A stretch of 64,000 bases of DNA from Micrasema longulum (lineage: Eukaryota > Arthropoda > Insecta > Trichoptera > Brachycentridae), in contig JAGVSM010003951.1 of the NCBI GenBank assembly GCA_022494885.1, forward strand, positions 203,206 through 267,205, read 5' to 3'. Positions within the stretch are counted from its first letter, which is position 1; every line of letters begins with the position of its first letter. Below the pieces are notes generated by a model that saw only the letters and a list, made by a program, of their open reading frames with translations, was not told the origin of the DNA and did not search any database. The position numbers and the translations under genes are program-made. Below are positions 22,080 through 31,033 of the stretch, piece by piece.

Positions 22080-22660
22080 TTGTTCAGAGAATCGATCAAT
22101 GTAGAATTAGGACGAACATTCTTAATGAAATCTGCAGCTCTGTTGTACGGCCAGAATGATGTCACTATATTGTCAACACATTTCCACATTCTGTCCCATA
22201 AAGGACTTTATATGGAAGATATACAAAGAAGGAATCGTGTGTTAGAAATACCACATTGTAAATCGAGGCTAGCACAGAGACATGCATATTTTATAGGCCC
22301 AAGAATTTTGAATTCTTTTTTACTGATAATATTTCATTGATTAAAAACTTTCAAAATTTTCCTTCTTTTAAAAAACACGCACTATACTGGATTCAAATTA
22401 AAGATACGAACTCTTTTTTTCTATGATTTATTTTGTTGCCCTTTAATAATAAGGAATATTTTTGTGTTTTTTAAATATTTTTTATTTTCTTTTTTAATTA
22501 CTATAAAAAAAATACCATACGTATTATCTTTTACAGAATATCTTATTTTTTCTTTCTTATGTTGCACAAAAATATTATAACTGTCCATTATTTATTATAG
22601 GAGCATAAATACATCAAATTTAATACTCTGTTTTATCATTTATGTTTATTGTAAAAAAAA
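22080..22660 (+). pseudogene. LINE RT tail (Jockey/CR1-like)
   Basis: The frame ending at 22340 carries FRESINVELGRTFLMKSAAL, IQRRNRVLEIPHCKSRLAQR and FIGPRILNSF, the R.R..LEIP......R......PRI.N.. pattern of RT C-termini. A stop follows at LLIIFH. An A+T-rich 3' UTR runs to an A-rich tract near 22654-22666. Confidence 0.6.
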
Positions 22661-22666
22661 AAAAAT

Positions 22667-23605
22667 GAGCTACAGAAAAATATTAAGGAGGGTGGTCTAT
22701 TACATCATCACGTTTTTTTCTACAAAACACAGTGAGTTTTAATATTCAATTTTTGAACATATTATTTTTATCAAAACAATAAAATTTCATCCCCCTTTTC
22801 TTCTTCCTCTTGGTCTAGGTCGTACGGTCTGTTTGTGACAGCGAGCTGTCCAGGGATAATAACATTAAGATGTGGTATTCTGAATCTTCTTTACCCCCAG
22901 GAGAGTTATTAATTTGGGGATTTTTATTTTTGAATACGACACTTTGCTTCATATTATATACCTAGCGGACCCTACAGACGTTGTCCTGCCCGAACGTTGG
23001 CTTGCCTGCTATTACCTTGGAAAAAGACATTTCATTGATAAGTAGGTACCTAGGTACTTGTTTATGGTCGAATTCCAAAACATAAAACAAATATTTTTTC
23101 AAATATGGCATTCTTTTTGCAATCGTCAAACTCCGGCCTTCTCACCAACAGAGGGGTGTACTTACATAGGAATACGATTTAAATGAATGTTTTGAATATA
23201 ATATTATTTTAGTATAACCAAAAATCAAATATAAATAAATAAATGAGTAGAAATTATAAGGAATTTAAGGAAAGAATCTGATTGCGATCCATAAAAAACA
23301 AATGTTATTTGTAAACATTCAAAAACAAACTTTTTTTACCCACAAAAAAACAGCTTTCCATTTTATGCAAATGCATTCTTTTCGAATGCAACCCTGGTAG
23401 ACCGATGAATAAAAACATTTATGCTCCTAACTTCTTTTTTACATATTCGATTGAGGATTTTAATATCTACGAACACGCACAGCGCAAAGATCTATATTTC
23501 TCTGAAAACCGTACGTAAATCGGTTAAGCCGTTTAGGAGGAGTACGGTGACATCACACGTACAGATGAATGATTTATATATAAAGATAGCCAGTCTGATG
23601 GTTAA
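22667..23605. other. intergenic with old insect repeat ends
   Basis: Two short motifs recall common insect element tails: acctagcggaccctacagac then gttgtcctg at 22969-22998, and aaatcggttaagccgtttag near 23516. They suggest old LINE or SINE debris. No coding frame is supported. Confidence 0.35.
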
Positions 23606-24429
23606 ACGTCAAATGATACACAAAATTGTTTAAAAAATGGAAAAAAACTAATACGATTTGGTCAATTCAACCTAATTAAGGTTTTGGATAATTTTTAGGG
23701 ACGCAAAAATTAAAATCGTCATTTTTGATTTCACGTGCTCATATTTATTTGACTTTTAATTATCAGTGTGGCCGGAAAAGAAGCCAAGTGCATGCCAAAA
23801 ACAAAAATTCCCAAATCAAACACTTTCTAGGGCTTAGAGAAGATTCAGAATACCACCCCAAGGCTGCTATTCCAACCGCTCTCCCGGTCGTAAAAAAAGC
23901 TTTTATAGCGCGTATTTAGTATGTAAATAAAATAAAGTATTTTCTAGGGCCGTGAGAGCATTCGGAGTACCAGCGCAGTTGTTGTCCTCCCATCTCTTCG
24001 GCGGTCTTCCAGTAGCTTAATCACAAATAACTGTCGACGTGCTTAAAAACATGCTTTACATTTGAGCGATCACAATGAACATGCTTAAGTTATCGCAGTC
24101 ATAAGTCAACGCGTGTGTAATCTCTATTTCAACGCTCGTGTCGGTTTGTTTTTTGTTTTCCTCGTAAATAAATACAGTTCACTGGCGAAAAATCAGTGTT
24201 TACTTTAGTAAAATAATACAATATATTGCATTTGCAAAATAGTAAGGAGTACCTAATACAAAATAGTAAAAATTAAATTATAATTACTATGGCGACTGTT
24301 TTTCTTGACATTTGGCTTGCCAACCGCCGGTTAAATGCAATAAATACCATGATCAATAATAAATAGCAGTTTTGGAATATTTTCCATATTTACACCGGTG
24401 AAATTCAAATATGTGATTGCGCAGCAGGA
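23606..24429. other. intergenic, no supported gene
   Basis: A 64-codon frame at 23725-23919 (AAIPTALPVVKKAFIARI) loosely resembles the frame at 16300-16360 (SDIPNALAAVGKALIS), suggesting a shared old repeat. There is no functional call. Confidence 0.3.
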
Positions 24430-24827
24430 TTATACGCCACGAAACGTAAATATTTTGACACTTAATATTAGATGTTCACGAATGTTGTATTGTGATCGCG
24501 AATACGACAAACAACCATGGTGAGAGATTGTTATCACGTCGCTTATTAGCACGTCGATAATTATCTGTGATTGAGCTGCTGGTAGTCTTCTGCTGGAGAT
24601 GATTTTCGCGAGCCTCGTATCTTCCTTGCGGTCCATATGGTCTTTCCAGAAGCGTTCCCATTCCATTTCCACCTGTTTTCAACACCGCAGACATACCCTA
24701 TCGTCTAATTTCTGGTTTCGATCCCTAAGAGGTCTATCAGCAATGGATTGTAGGGTTCTCATTTCCGCTACTTTTAGAAGGCTCTTGGTTCTGTTGGTGT
24801 CGGCTCTCGCTTCCATTCCGTGGGTCA
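24430..24827 (-). pseudogene. RTE LINE C-terminal part (3' half of a split copy)
   Basis: On the - strand just inside the insertion point the frame reads THGMEARADTNRTKSLLKVA, EMRTLQSIADRPLRDRNQKL, EMEWERFWKDHMDRKEDTRL and AKIISSRRLPAAQS. This is the stretch that follows 'VRIYKTCVR.ILTYG' in RTE-type RTs, which is found 2.6 kb away at 27405-27640. One stop (TGA, after CLRC) is present. The two parts are one RTE copy opened by R1-type insertions. Confidence 0.8.
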
Positions 24828-25517
24828 ATGAAAGCATCCACCCCTTTCCCGAAACTGTTCATAAAGACTTGAGTCTTTCTTCAGTTTCGCATATCAATAT
24901 CAATTTTTTTTTAAACTAATTAAGCGAAAATTTAATATTTCTTTACAATCAAACCGCGAAAATAACAAAACAAATAAACTTTCATTGTACCCCTCACTGC
25001 AGTTTTGTCAGTTTGTGATCAATCAAATACACATGGTCAGCACAATCACCTTTTCTAATTTCCCAGTATGACAGTGGAGGAATACAGTGTTAGTTCCAAA
25101 TTGAGACCGCGGCCGCACGCTCCAAATCCCGCATCGGAAAGGAAGAAGAACGTAGTAATACAAACAAATCAATCAAACGACACGAAACCCAAATACATAT
25201 AGGAAACATTAGAATAATTTGCCCGATACAACATGCACTCAATCAACAGAAGAAAAACAATACGTATGTATAACAAATCACAGTGGAACATCAAATCATC
25301 AAGACACTACCGGCAAAATCCTAACACAGATCCTAACATGATCCTTATCGAACTCAGGCGAAATTACTTTTCTTCATAGTACTGAATTCCTCGCAAAAAC
25401 CATTTTCCTAATACCAACAGTAGAAACAATCCTATGCAAAAACCTTAATCGTCCTAACAATCTCACAGACCTTAAAGCAGACGAAACGGGTCCTAGAGCA
25501 TGATCGGCGCGTGGTTC
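24828..25517 (-). mobile_element. R1-type LINE 3' UTR, extra 5'-truncated copy
   Basis: The sequence is almost identical to 25529-26220 over its full length, including the terminus atgaaagcatccacccct, ccgaaactgttcataaagac, gagaccgcggccgcacgctc and cctagagcatgatcggcgcg. Differences are small indels only. It starts immediately after tccgtgggtca (24817-24827) and ends where tccgtaggtca (25518-25528) begins. No coding region is included. Confidence 0.8.
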
Positions 25518-25528
25518 TCCGTAGGTCA

Positions 25529-27400
25529 ATGAAAGCATCCACCCCTTTCCCGAAACTGTTCATAAAGACTTGAGTCTTTCTTCAGTTTCGCATATCAATA
25601 TCAATTTTTTTTTTTTTAAACTAATTAAGCGAAAATTTAATATTTCTTTACAATCAAACCGCGAAAATAACAAAACAAATAAACTTTTAAAACTTTCATT
25701 GTATCCCTCACTGCAGTTTTGTCAGTTTGTGATCAATCAAATACACATGGTCAGCACAATCACCCTTTTCTAATTTCCCAGTATTACAGTGGAGGAATAC
25801 AGTGTTAGTTCTAAATTGAGACCGCGGCCGTACGCTCCAGATCCCGCATCGGAAAGGAAGAAGAACGTAGTAATACAAACAAATCAATCAAACGACACGA
25901 AACCCAAATACATATAGAAAACATTAGAATAATTTGCCCTATACAACATGCACTCAATCAACAGATCTATAACAAATCACAGTGGAAAATCAAATCATCA
26001 AGACACTACCGGCAAAATCCTAACACAGATCCTAACACGATCCCTATCGAACTCAGGCGAAATTACTTTTCTTCATAGTACTGAATTCCTCGCAAAAACC
26101 ATTTTCCTAATACCAACAGTAGAAACAATCCTATGCAAAGACCTTAATCGTCCTAACAATCTCACAGACCTTAAAGCAGACAAAACGGGTCCTAGAGCAT
26201 GGTCGGCGCGTGGTTCTCTTGAGTTAGTCTACTATTTAGATTTGTAATTTACCATTTCCCTTCTATGGGACAAAAACAACACAGACGGACAAGAGTTCAG
26301 TTCAGACAACCAATGCTAGTACCCAAGTATGCATCTTTTTATCTTAAACTGATTTAGTACTCATGGTAGGCCTTTACCCAGTTCCTCCCATTTTTCTACC
26401 CATTCGCTCACAAAATGAAAAAATGCTTTGACGTTAGTTGGATTAGCCAATAAGCTTGGATTCCACATCGGCCTCGTCACCTCTGTCAAGCCGTTTAGCA
26501 TGTTTTCCCTTTCAGTATCTAAAATCTGGCAATGCCATAGGATATGTTCAGCCGTCTGACGGGGCTCCCCGCAAGTACATTCAGGATCTCTTACTAGTGC
26601 GAGGTCATATAGTTTTGACCTAAACTCACCATGTCCAGACAACATCTGGACAACACAGTGATCCAAGTTAATTTTTTTAAGGCTTAGTCTTTTTCGTATG
26701 TCCGGAAAAAATGTATGCGTCCAGCGCCCCGTCAGAGATGCATCCCACCTAATTTCCCACTCGTCAATAGTTTTTTCTGTTATTCTTTTTGTCAATGGTT
26801 TTAATCTACTACCCTCTCGGTGTTGAACACTGATGTCAAAATATGTAACCAACTCACCTTTTTTTAGTAGTTTCACCGCAACAGATTCCATTACCTCTAA
26901 GTCTGCCGGAAGTTCCCCGGCCAGGACAGGTAAAGCGGCTGTGGACACAGTTCTATAAGCACCCGTGAGTGCAATTAGAGGGGCTCTTTGGCCACTCAGG
27001 AGGGCCCTGTAGACGCCACCAGAGGATGCACGATGAGCCCAAACTTTAGCAGCATATGTTAATTGTGCGACATAAGGTCCTCGGTATATTAGTCGGACCC
27101 CATTACTTTTTATTCCCCACGTTGCTCGGCTCACCCTTCGTACTTTCATAAAAAGCGAAGACGCCTTTGAGGATATCATTTTGGCATGAGCCAAAAACGA
27201 TCCTTGGGTATCCAAAAGGACACCCAAGTACCTTACATCTTGGAAAAATCGTATTCCCCGCCCAACCATCCTGATTGTGGGTTTTCTTCCTCTGTCAGAG
27301 ATACCCTTCACCATGAGTCCCATAGTCTTTTGCGGTGAGAATGTTAGTCTGTTCCTATTTCCCCATTCTAAAATTAGTTTAAGTGCCTCACACCCCCTAA
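25529..27400 (-). mobile_element. R1-clade LINE inserted into the RTE copy
   Basis: The element is antisense, with its 3' UTR at 25529-26360 and coding sequence at 26361 to about 27395. It is 5'-truncated just downstream of the RT active site, the usual product of incomplete target-primed reverse transcription. The flanks tccgtaggtca (25518-25528) and tccgtaggtca (27405-27415) are identical over 11 bp, and the RTE reading frame resumes on each side. R1-clade elements often choose specific targets; here the target lies within another LINE. Confidence 0.8.
26361..27395 (-). CDS. R1-clade reverse transcriptase, C-terminal ~345 residues, open
   Basis: The frame runs uninterrupted to a stop at 26361. 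It starts at GCEALKLILEWGNRNRLTFS, the segment that follows the YADD box in R1-type RTs. VRYLGVLLDTQGSFLAHAKM, LIYRGPYVAQLTYAAKVW, then LIALTGAYRTVSTAALPVLA and GELPADLEVM are typical of the R1 thumb. CTCGEPRQTAEHILWHC gives the C-terminal CCHC-like motif. The catalytic Asp pair is not included because the copy is 5'-truncated, so no active enzyme is coded. In genomic sequence the same frame continues upstream into RTE sequence (to ATG 27662), giving an artificial 433-codon fusion. A long open frame in a dead copy implies a young insertion. Confidence 0.8.
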   Translation of the reverse strand, partial: GCEALKLILEWGNRNRLTFSPQKTMGLMVKGISDRGRKPTIRMVGRGIRFFQDVRYLGVLLDTQGSFLAHAKMISSKASSLFMKVRRVSRATWGIKSNGVRLIYRGPYVAQLTYAAKVWAHRASSGGVYRALLSGQRAPLIALTGAYRTVSTAALPVLAGELPADLEVMESVAVKLLKKGELVTYFDISVQHREGSRLKPLTKRITEKTIDEWEIRWDASLTGRWTHTFFPDIRKRLSLKKINLDHCVVQMLSGHGEFRSKLYDLALVRDPECTCGEPRQTAEHILWHCQILDTERENMLNGLTEVTRPMWNPSLLANPTNVKAFFHFVSEWVEKWEELGKGLP

Positions 27401-27404
27401 TTTC

Positions 27405-27640
27405 TCCGTAGGTCAGTATGGATCGGACGCATGTCTTGTATATCCTGACCTTACTTTCAGTTAGCGTGCGATTGTTTCTCCATATAGTGTCACGCAAGCA
27501 GCCAGCTGTTACAGTGGCTTTATTAGTCTGTGCTCGTACTTCAGTATATAGGTCACTGTTTCTAGAAATCTCTACACCGAGGTATGGGAACCGCATGCCT
27601 TGGTCAATAGCTACATTATCGACGGTCAGTTTGCATCTGC
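27405..27640 (-). pseudogene. RTE LINE RT part (5' half of a split copy)
   Basis: The - frame reads LTVDNVAIDQGMRFPYLGVE, TEVRAQTNKATVTAGCLRDT, IWRNNRTLTESKVRIYKTCV and RSILTYG, the RTE region between the YADD box and the 'AETR' segment, and stops exactly at the R1 junction. Its continuation is at 24430-24827. The 5' end of the RTE copy fades near 27640. Confidence 0.8.
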
Positions 27641-27710
27641 GAAGAAAATTGAAACAAATCAACTATATTACAAAATAAAGCTTGAAGAATTGTTTAAAAA
27701 AAAAAAAAAT

Positions 27711-28080
27711 ACACACAAAGCTGAAGGAATTCCAACTTCGACAATATTTTGAGTATGTTCAAATATTGTTAGGAAATCCAGCCTGTCTATCAACATTTGG
27801 ACATACTCGAAACATTGTTGAATTAACCAACTGGTAAAAGAAGAAGTTTAAAAATTTGAAAATTGTTTTCAGGCGTTGCCTTGTGAATTGGTTCAGCCGG
27901 ATGAACCCCACCCACACGACAAATGTGGATGTTTAAACATGGGCAAAATGGGTAATGTTACACAGTGTGTAAAATGGCCATTTAAACCAGCCAATGACAT
28001 GTCATAAGTCCTGTAAATGCCTAGACTTCCGTATTCCCTTCTCAAAAATGTTTCCCTTTCTGTTGCAACAAATTTAGAAT
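27711..28080 (-). repeat. repeat family A (antisense) with inverted end
   Basis: It carries aggcgttgccttgtgaattg, gtaatgttacacagtgtgta and acttccgtattcccttctca in antisense order. At the left a short inverted pair (caatattttgagtatgttca / acatactcgaaacattg) flanks 'aaatccagcctgtct', which hints that the family ends in an inverted repeat. Confidence 0.7.
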
Positions 28081-28084
28081 TATA

Positions 28085-28560
28085 TCTTCTTGAGCCTTGT
28101 TCTTCTTACTGCTAGATAAGGTCTTCTTCCAAACGTTTCCACTTCTTTCTGGTTCCCGTTTTTTTTGTGGCTTTCCAATACCTCTTTTGTTTACCCATGG
28201 ACTCTTAATTTATTATTTTGGGTGTCTACCTGCCATCATTTTGTCGCGCCAAGTGTTCTGCCCAATGCCAATTTATTTTTGCTGTTCGATTCATGATATC
28301 TACGACTCCAGTTCGACCCCTAATTTATTATCCTTAGACATACACCGAGCAACAGCCTTTCCATGGGTCGTTGCGTGCATTTTATTTCTGGCTACTTTTC
28401 TGTGTCGCAGACGTGGATTCTAGTCCGTATGTCGTCACTGGCAATATACTCGTACATGATTCGATTAGTCGTTTTACGCGTACTGGAACATATTTAATTT
28501 CGAAAACGTCAACTCCGCTGTCAAGTTGTCTTTTCTAAGTTTGACTTTGTGTCCAAGGTA
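28085..28560 (-). pseudogene. RTE-type LINE C-terminal relic
   Basis: The - strand frames with several stops give IMNRTAKINWHWAEHLARQN, then DGR*TPKI and ESMGKQKRYWKATKK, the 'W.W.GH.AR..D.RW...' tail of RTE-like elements seen also at 35141-35341. Upstream - strand sequence (STPLSSCLF on the + side) is not readable as a continuous domain. Confidence 0.6.
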
Positions 28561-28885
28561 TATGGTATATGTATTCGCCAAACTCTTATTTCTTATTAAC
28601 ATATTATTGCTGATGAAAATTGGATTCCTTGTTGGTCCATAATCTTTAGTGAGTAGAATAATTACATGTTGGCAAATACTATTTGACAGAAAAATGATAT
28701 TTGTTTGAAGTTATTAATTCTAAAAAAAACGCAGAACTTTTAAAACAATAAATGGAAATCCACTTGAACATGGTCACAATAGCAGAGAAATAGTAAAAAT
28801 CACACTCCTATTTAAAAAGAATTCAAATAAATTTTATTAAACATTAAAAACATACATAAGTTGTGTCCGTTTATTTCCAAATGAA

Positions 28886-29055
28886 TCGGGTTGTGGTCCC
28901 GTGGCTAGTGTTGCGGACTCACGGATCAGAAGTCCGAGGTTCAGACCCCACTATACCCCAACTTGATTTCCATTTTCTAATAGTGAGTTATTTACAAATC
29001 GTTGAAAATGGTCATTAAAATTTAAATATTTGGGTAAATTATACAAACGCTAGTA
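28886..29055 (+). mobile_element. SINE family S1 (tRNA-derived head)
   Basis: The head gggttgtggtcccgtggcta then gtgttgcggactca, with a B-box-like gaggttcagacccc, is followed by the family body (tctaatagtgagttatttac, atcgttgaaaatggtca, aatatttgggtaaat). Full or partial copies lie at 29613, 35457 (antisense), 40562, 52400 and 62765. It starts within 200 bp of a second SINE cluster upstream of the collagen gene. Confidence 0.75.
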
Positions 29056-29069
29056 TTTATTTTTCAATA

Positions 29070-29495
29070 ATGAGGAACTTCAGCCCTACGGGAAATTGGA
29101 TACAAAAAATGTTTTCTTGCGCGGGGTAAAAATTAGAGCATTAAATTGTACCGCAAAGTTTCTTGAAAATGTACAGAAAAATAATAAAAAATATTTTGAT
29201 AAAAACGCACTACTTTAAATGACGTCACTGGTTCATGTGAATCAACCTATGATCTGAGAGCTATGGAAGATTTCCGGTCTGCTTGTCGCTTCTGGACCAA
29301 TGGGAAGAACTGAATGAGAATAAGCGGAAATGAACCTCTGACGTTACACGCGGAGTTATTTCAGAAATACAAAACTTTGAAAAATCGTAACGCCGATAAT
29401 ACGATAAATAAAAATTAAAAAAAAAAAAAATTGACTTAGTTTAACAGTCTATTAACAAATATTTTTTTTTTTAAAAAACCACTGAACTTCCTCAT
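29070..29495. mobile_element. MITE family C, complete element
   Basis: The ends atgaggaacttcag (29070-29083) and ctgaacttcctcat (29482-29495) are perfect 14-bp inverted repeats. The left internal part matches 10705-10845. There is no coding content. It sits between two S1 SINE copies. Confidence 0.7.
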
Positions 29496-29612
29496 TCATA
29501 GCATCTTCACCGTACGCTGCGCAAATATCGGCAACTTTATTCCCTCGATTGAACGCGAACAAAATGAGGTGTCTAAAATGTTTACTTTCGTGTACTTATC
29601 ATTTTGTGGCAA

Positions 29613-29776
29613 TCGGGTTGTGGTCCTGTGGCTAGTGTCTCGGACTCACTGACCGAAGGTCTGTGGTTCGAATCCCACTCTACCCCAACTCGATTGCCAT
29701 TTTCTAATAGTGAGTTATTTACAAGTCGTTGAAAATATCTCTCAAAATTAAATATTTGGGCAAATCATAAGAACGC
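29613..29776 (+). mobile_element. SINE family S1
   Basis: tcgggttgtggtcctgtggc, tcggactcactgaccgaagg and gtggttcgaatcccactcta give the tRNA-like A and B boxes. The body agrees with the copy at 28886 through tctaatagtgagttatttac. Confidence 0.75.
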
Positions 29777-29812
29777 AAATATTTCTTAGAAAAAAAATAA
29801 TAAAAAATTGTT

Positions 29813-30071
29813 GGCCTCGTGGTGTTATGGTCAGTGCATTCGCCTACCATGCGAGAGGTCTCGGGTTCGATTCCCGATATGGTTGATATGAAATATTATT
29901 TAAAAGGGTGTTTTTACACTAGAATATTTCATAGTCCCTGGACTGGTACCTGAAGCGTAAGACTGACCACCTTACCTTCATGTAACAAAAATGATCAAGA
30001 TACGCTGCAATTGGTGTACTAATGCAGTGCCCTATGCACCATTATGTGTGAAAAGGGAATGTTAATGACGA
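29813..30071 (+). mobile_element. SINE family S2 (tRNA-Gly-like head), best copy
   Basis: ggcctcgtggtgttatggtc is the A-box region, and cattcgcctaccatgcgaga then ggtctcgggttcgattcccg match the anticodon arm and B box of glycine tRNAs. The acceptor stem does not pair, so this is not a tRNA gene. The body includes gtttttacactagaatattt, cgtaagactgaccaccttac and gcagtgccctatgcaccatt. Copies lie at 34069 and 53664 (antisense), with fragments at 7816, 10338 and 56209. Confidence 0.8.
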
Positions 30072-30941
30072 TGACGACTTATTATTCTATTTTAAAGGGT
30101 TGTAATAAAATATGTAACGTTGAAGCAAACTCAATATCTTGTAGAGTAGAAAATATTCTTTTAAATGACTTTATAGTCTTAATCTTTTTTTTTTGGTGCA
30201 CATTTTTTAATTTGGAAAAAAATGCACACAATTTATGTTAACACCTAATACGTTAAAATATTTTGAAAATTGTTATTTTTGCAAAATTGTGTAAGTTCAT
30301 TTGTCATTGATTTTACTTAAATTAATAAGCATGTCACGTCGCCTGTTGGCGCAAAGCTGTCACAGATCATAAAAATATCGTAAATTTAACTGTAAAAATG
30401 GTCTTCAATTCAATATACATACTTCCCGGGTGGAGGTCAATACCATAACCAATAATAGAAGCACTTAGAAGCACATAGAAGCACAGTTAAAGGGAGAAAT
30501 TCCTGACTGCTCAAGTCATCGTCAATAAATTATTATCATCATCATCAGACTCTTATTAGCCGAGGGGTCATTAAAATAGGAAGACACGGAAGCCGATATA
30601 CTGGGGTATTAGAAACGAAGAGCGAAGAGCGAAAAAAGCTTTTTATACCAATAATAACATAGGTAAAATATTAACAAATTGTAAAGATAAGGATGACAAA
30701 TTAAATCATTATTAAACAAGTTGTCCTCTTTCAAACGATCACTGAATCAAATTCAATTATAAACACCTCTCTCCCGCTTCTACTCCCACCAAGTCTACTC
30801 TATACCATTGTGTGTTTCTACTTCCTTTATAATAATTTTCTATGCATAAATATGTCATTAAAAATGCCCATTGGGCGTATATATAAATAAAAAATATTAT
30901 AATTTTATGATTTAACATTACTTTTCTTATATTTTTTGCAG
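30072..30941. other. upstream region of the collagen gene
   Basis: About 870 bp, A+T-rich, with no coding frame. A repeated agcacttagaagcacatagaa is seen at 30461-30485 and gagcgaagagcgaa at 30620-30633. It ends in a polypyrimidine/AG acceptor (ttatattttttgcag) at 30941. No TATA box or promoter can be assigned with confidence; the transcription start may lie on an exon farther upstream. Confidence 0.4.
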
Positions 30942-31033
30942 GTTTGGAAGGTTGGAACAGTTTGCCACGATGGTACAGAAGCTGACACTTGTTTCGACAT
31001 TCATCTTAATCTGCTTCACAAATGTAGGTGGAC
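30942..31033 (+). CDS. collagen exon 1: 5' UTR end and signal peptide
   Basis: The acceptor ttttttgcag ends at 30941, so an upstream non-coding exon is likely. ATG at 30970 follows gccacg. It codes [20 protein letters not shown], a basic start plus a hydrophobic core and a small-residue cleavage region. The donor is C|GTGAGT at 31033/31034, phase 1. The next exon supplies AG to give a Gln codon. Confidence 0.8.

Noticed and set aside
23725..23919. possible small gene with KAFIARI ending
   Set aside because: No start context, splice sites or family match. It looks like old repeat sequence shared weakly with 16300-16360.
24828..26220. LTR retrotransposon with two ~700-bp LTRs
   Set aside because: The two copies are directly adjacent without an internal gag/pol region, and copy 2 is continuous with an R1-type coding sequence, so they are LINE 3' UTRs.
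29813..29885. tRNA-Gly gene
   Set aside because: A and B boxes are good, but the ends do not pair into an acceptor stem, and the same head recurs with a constant SINE body.
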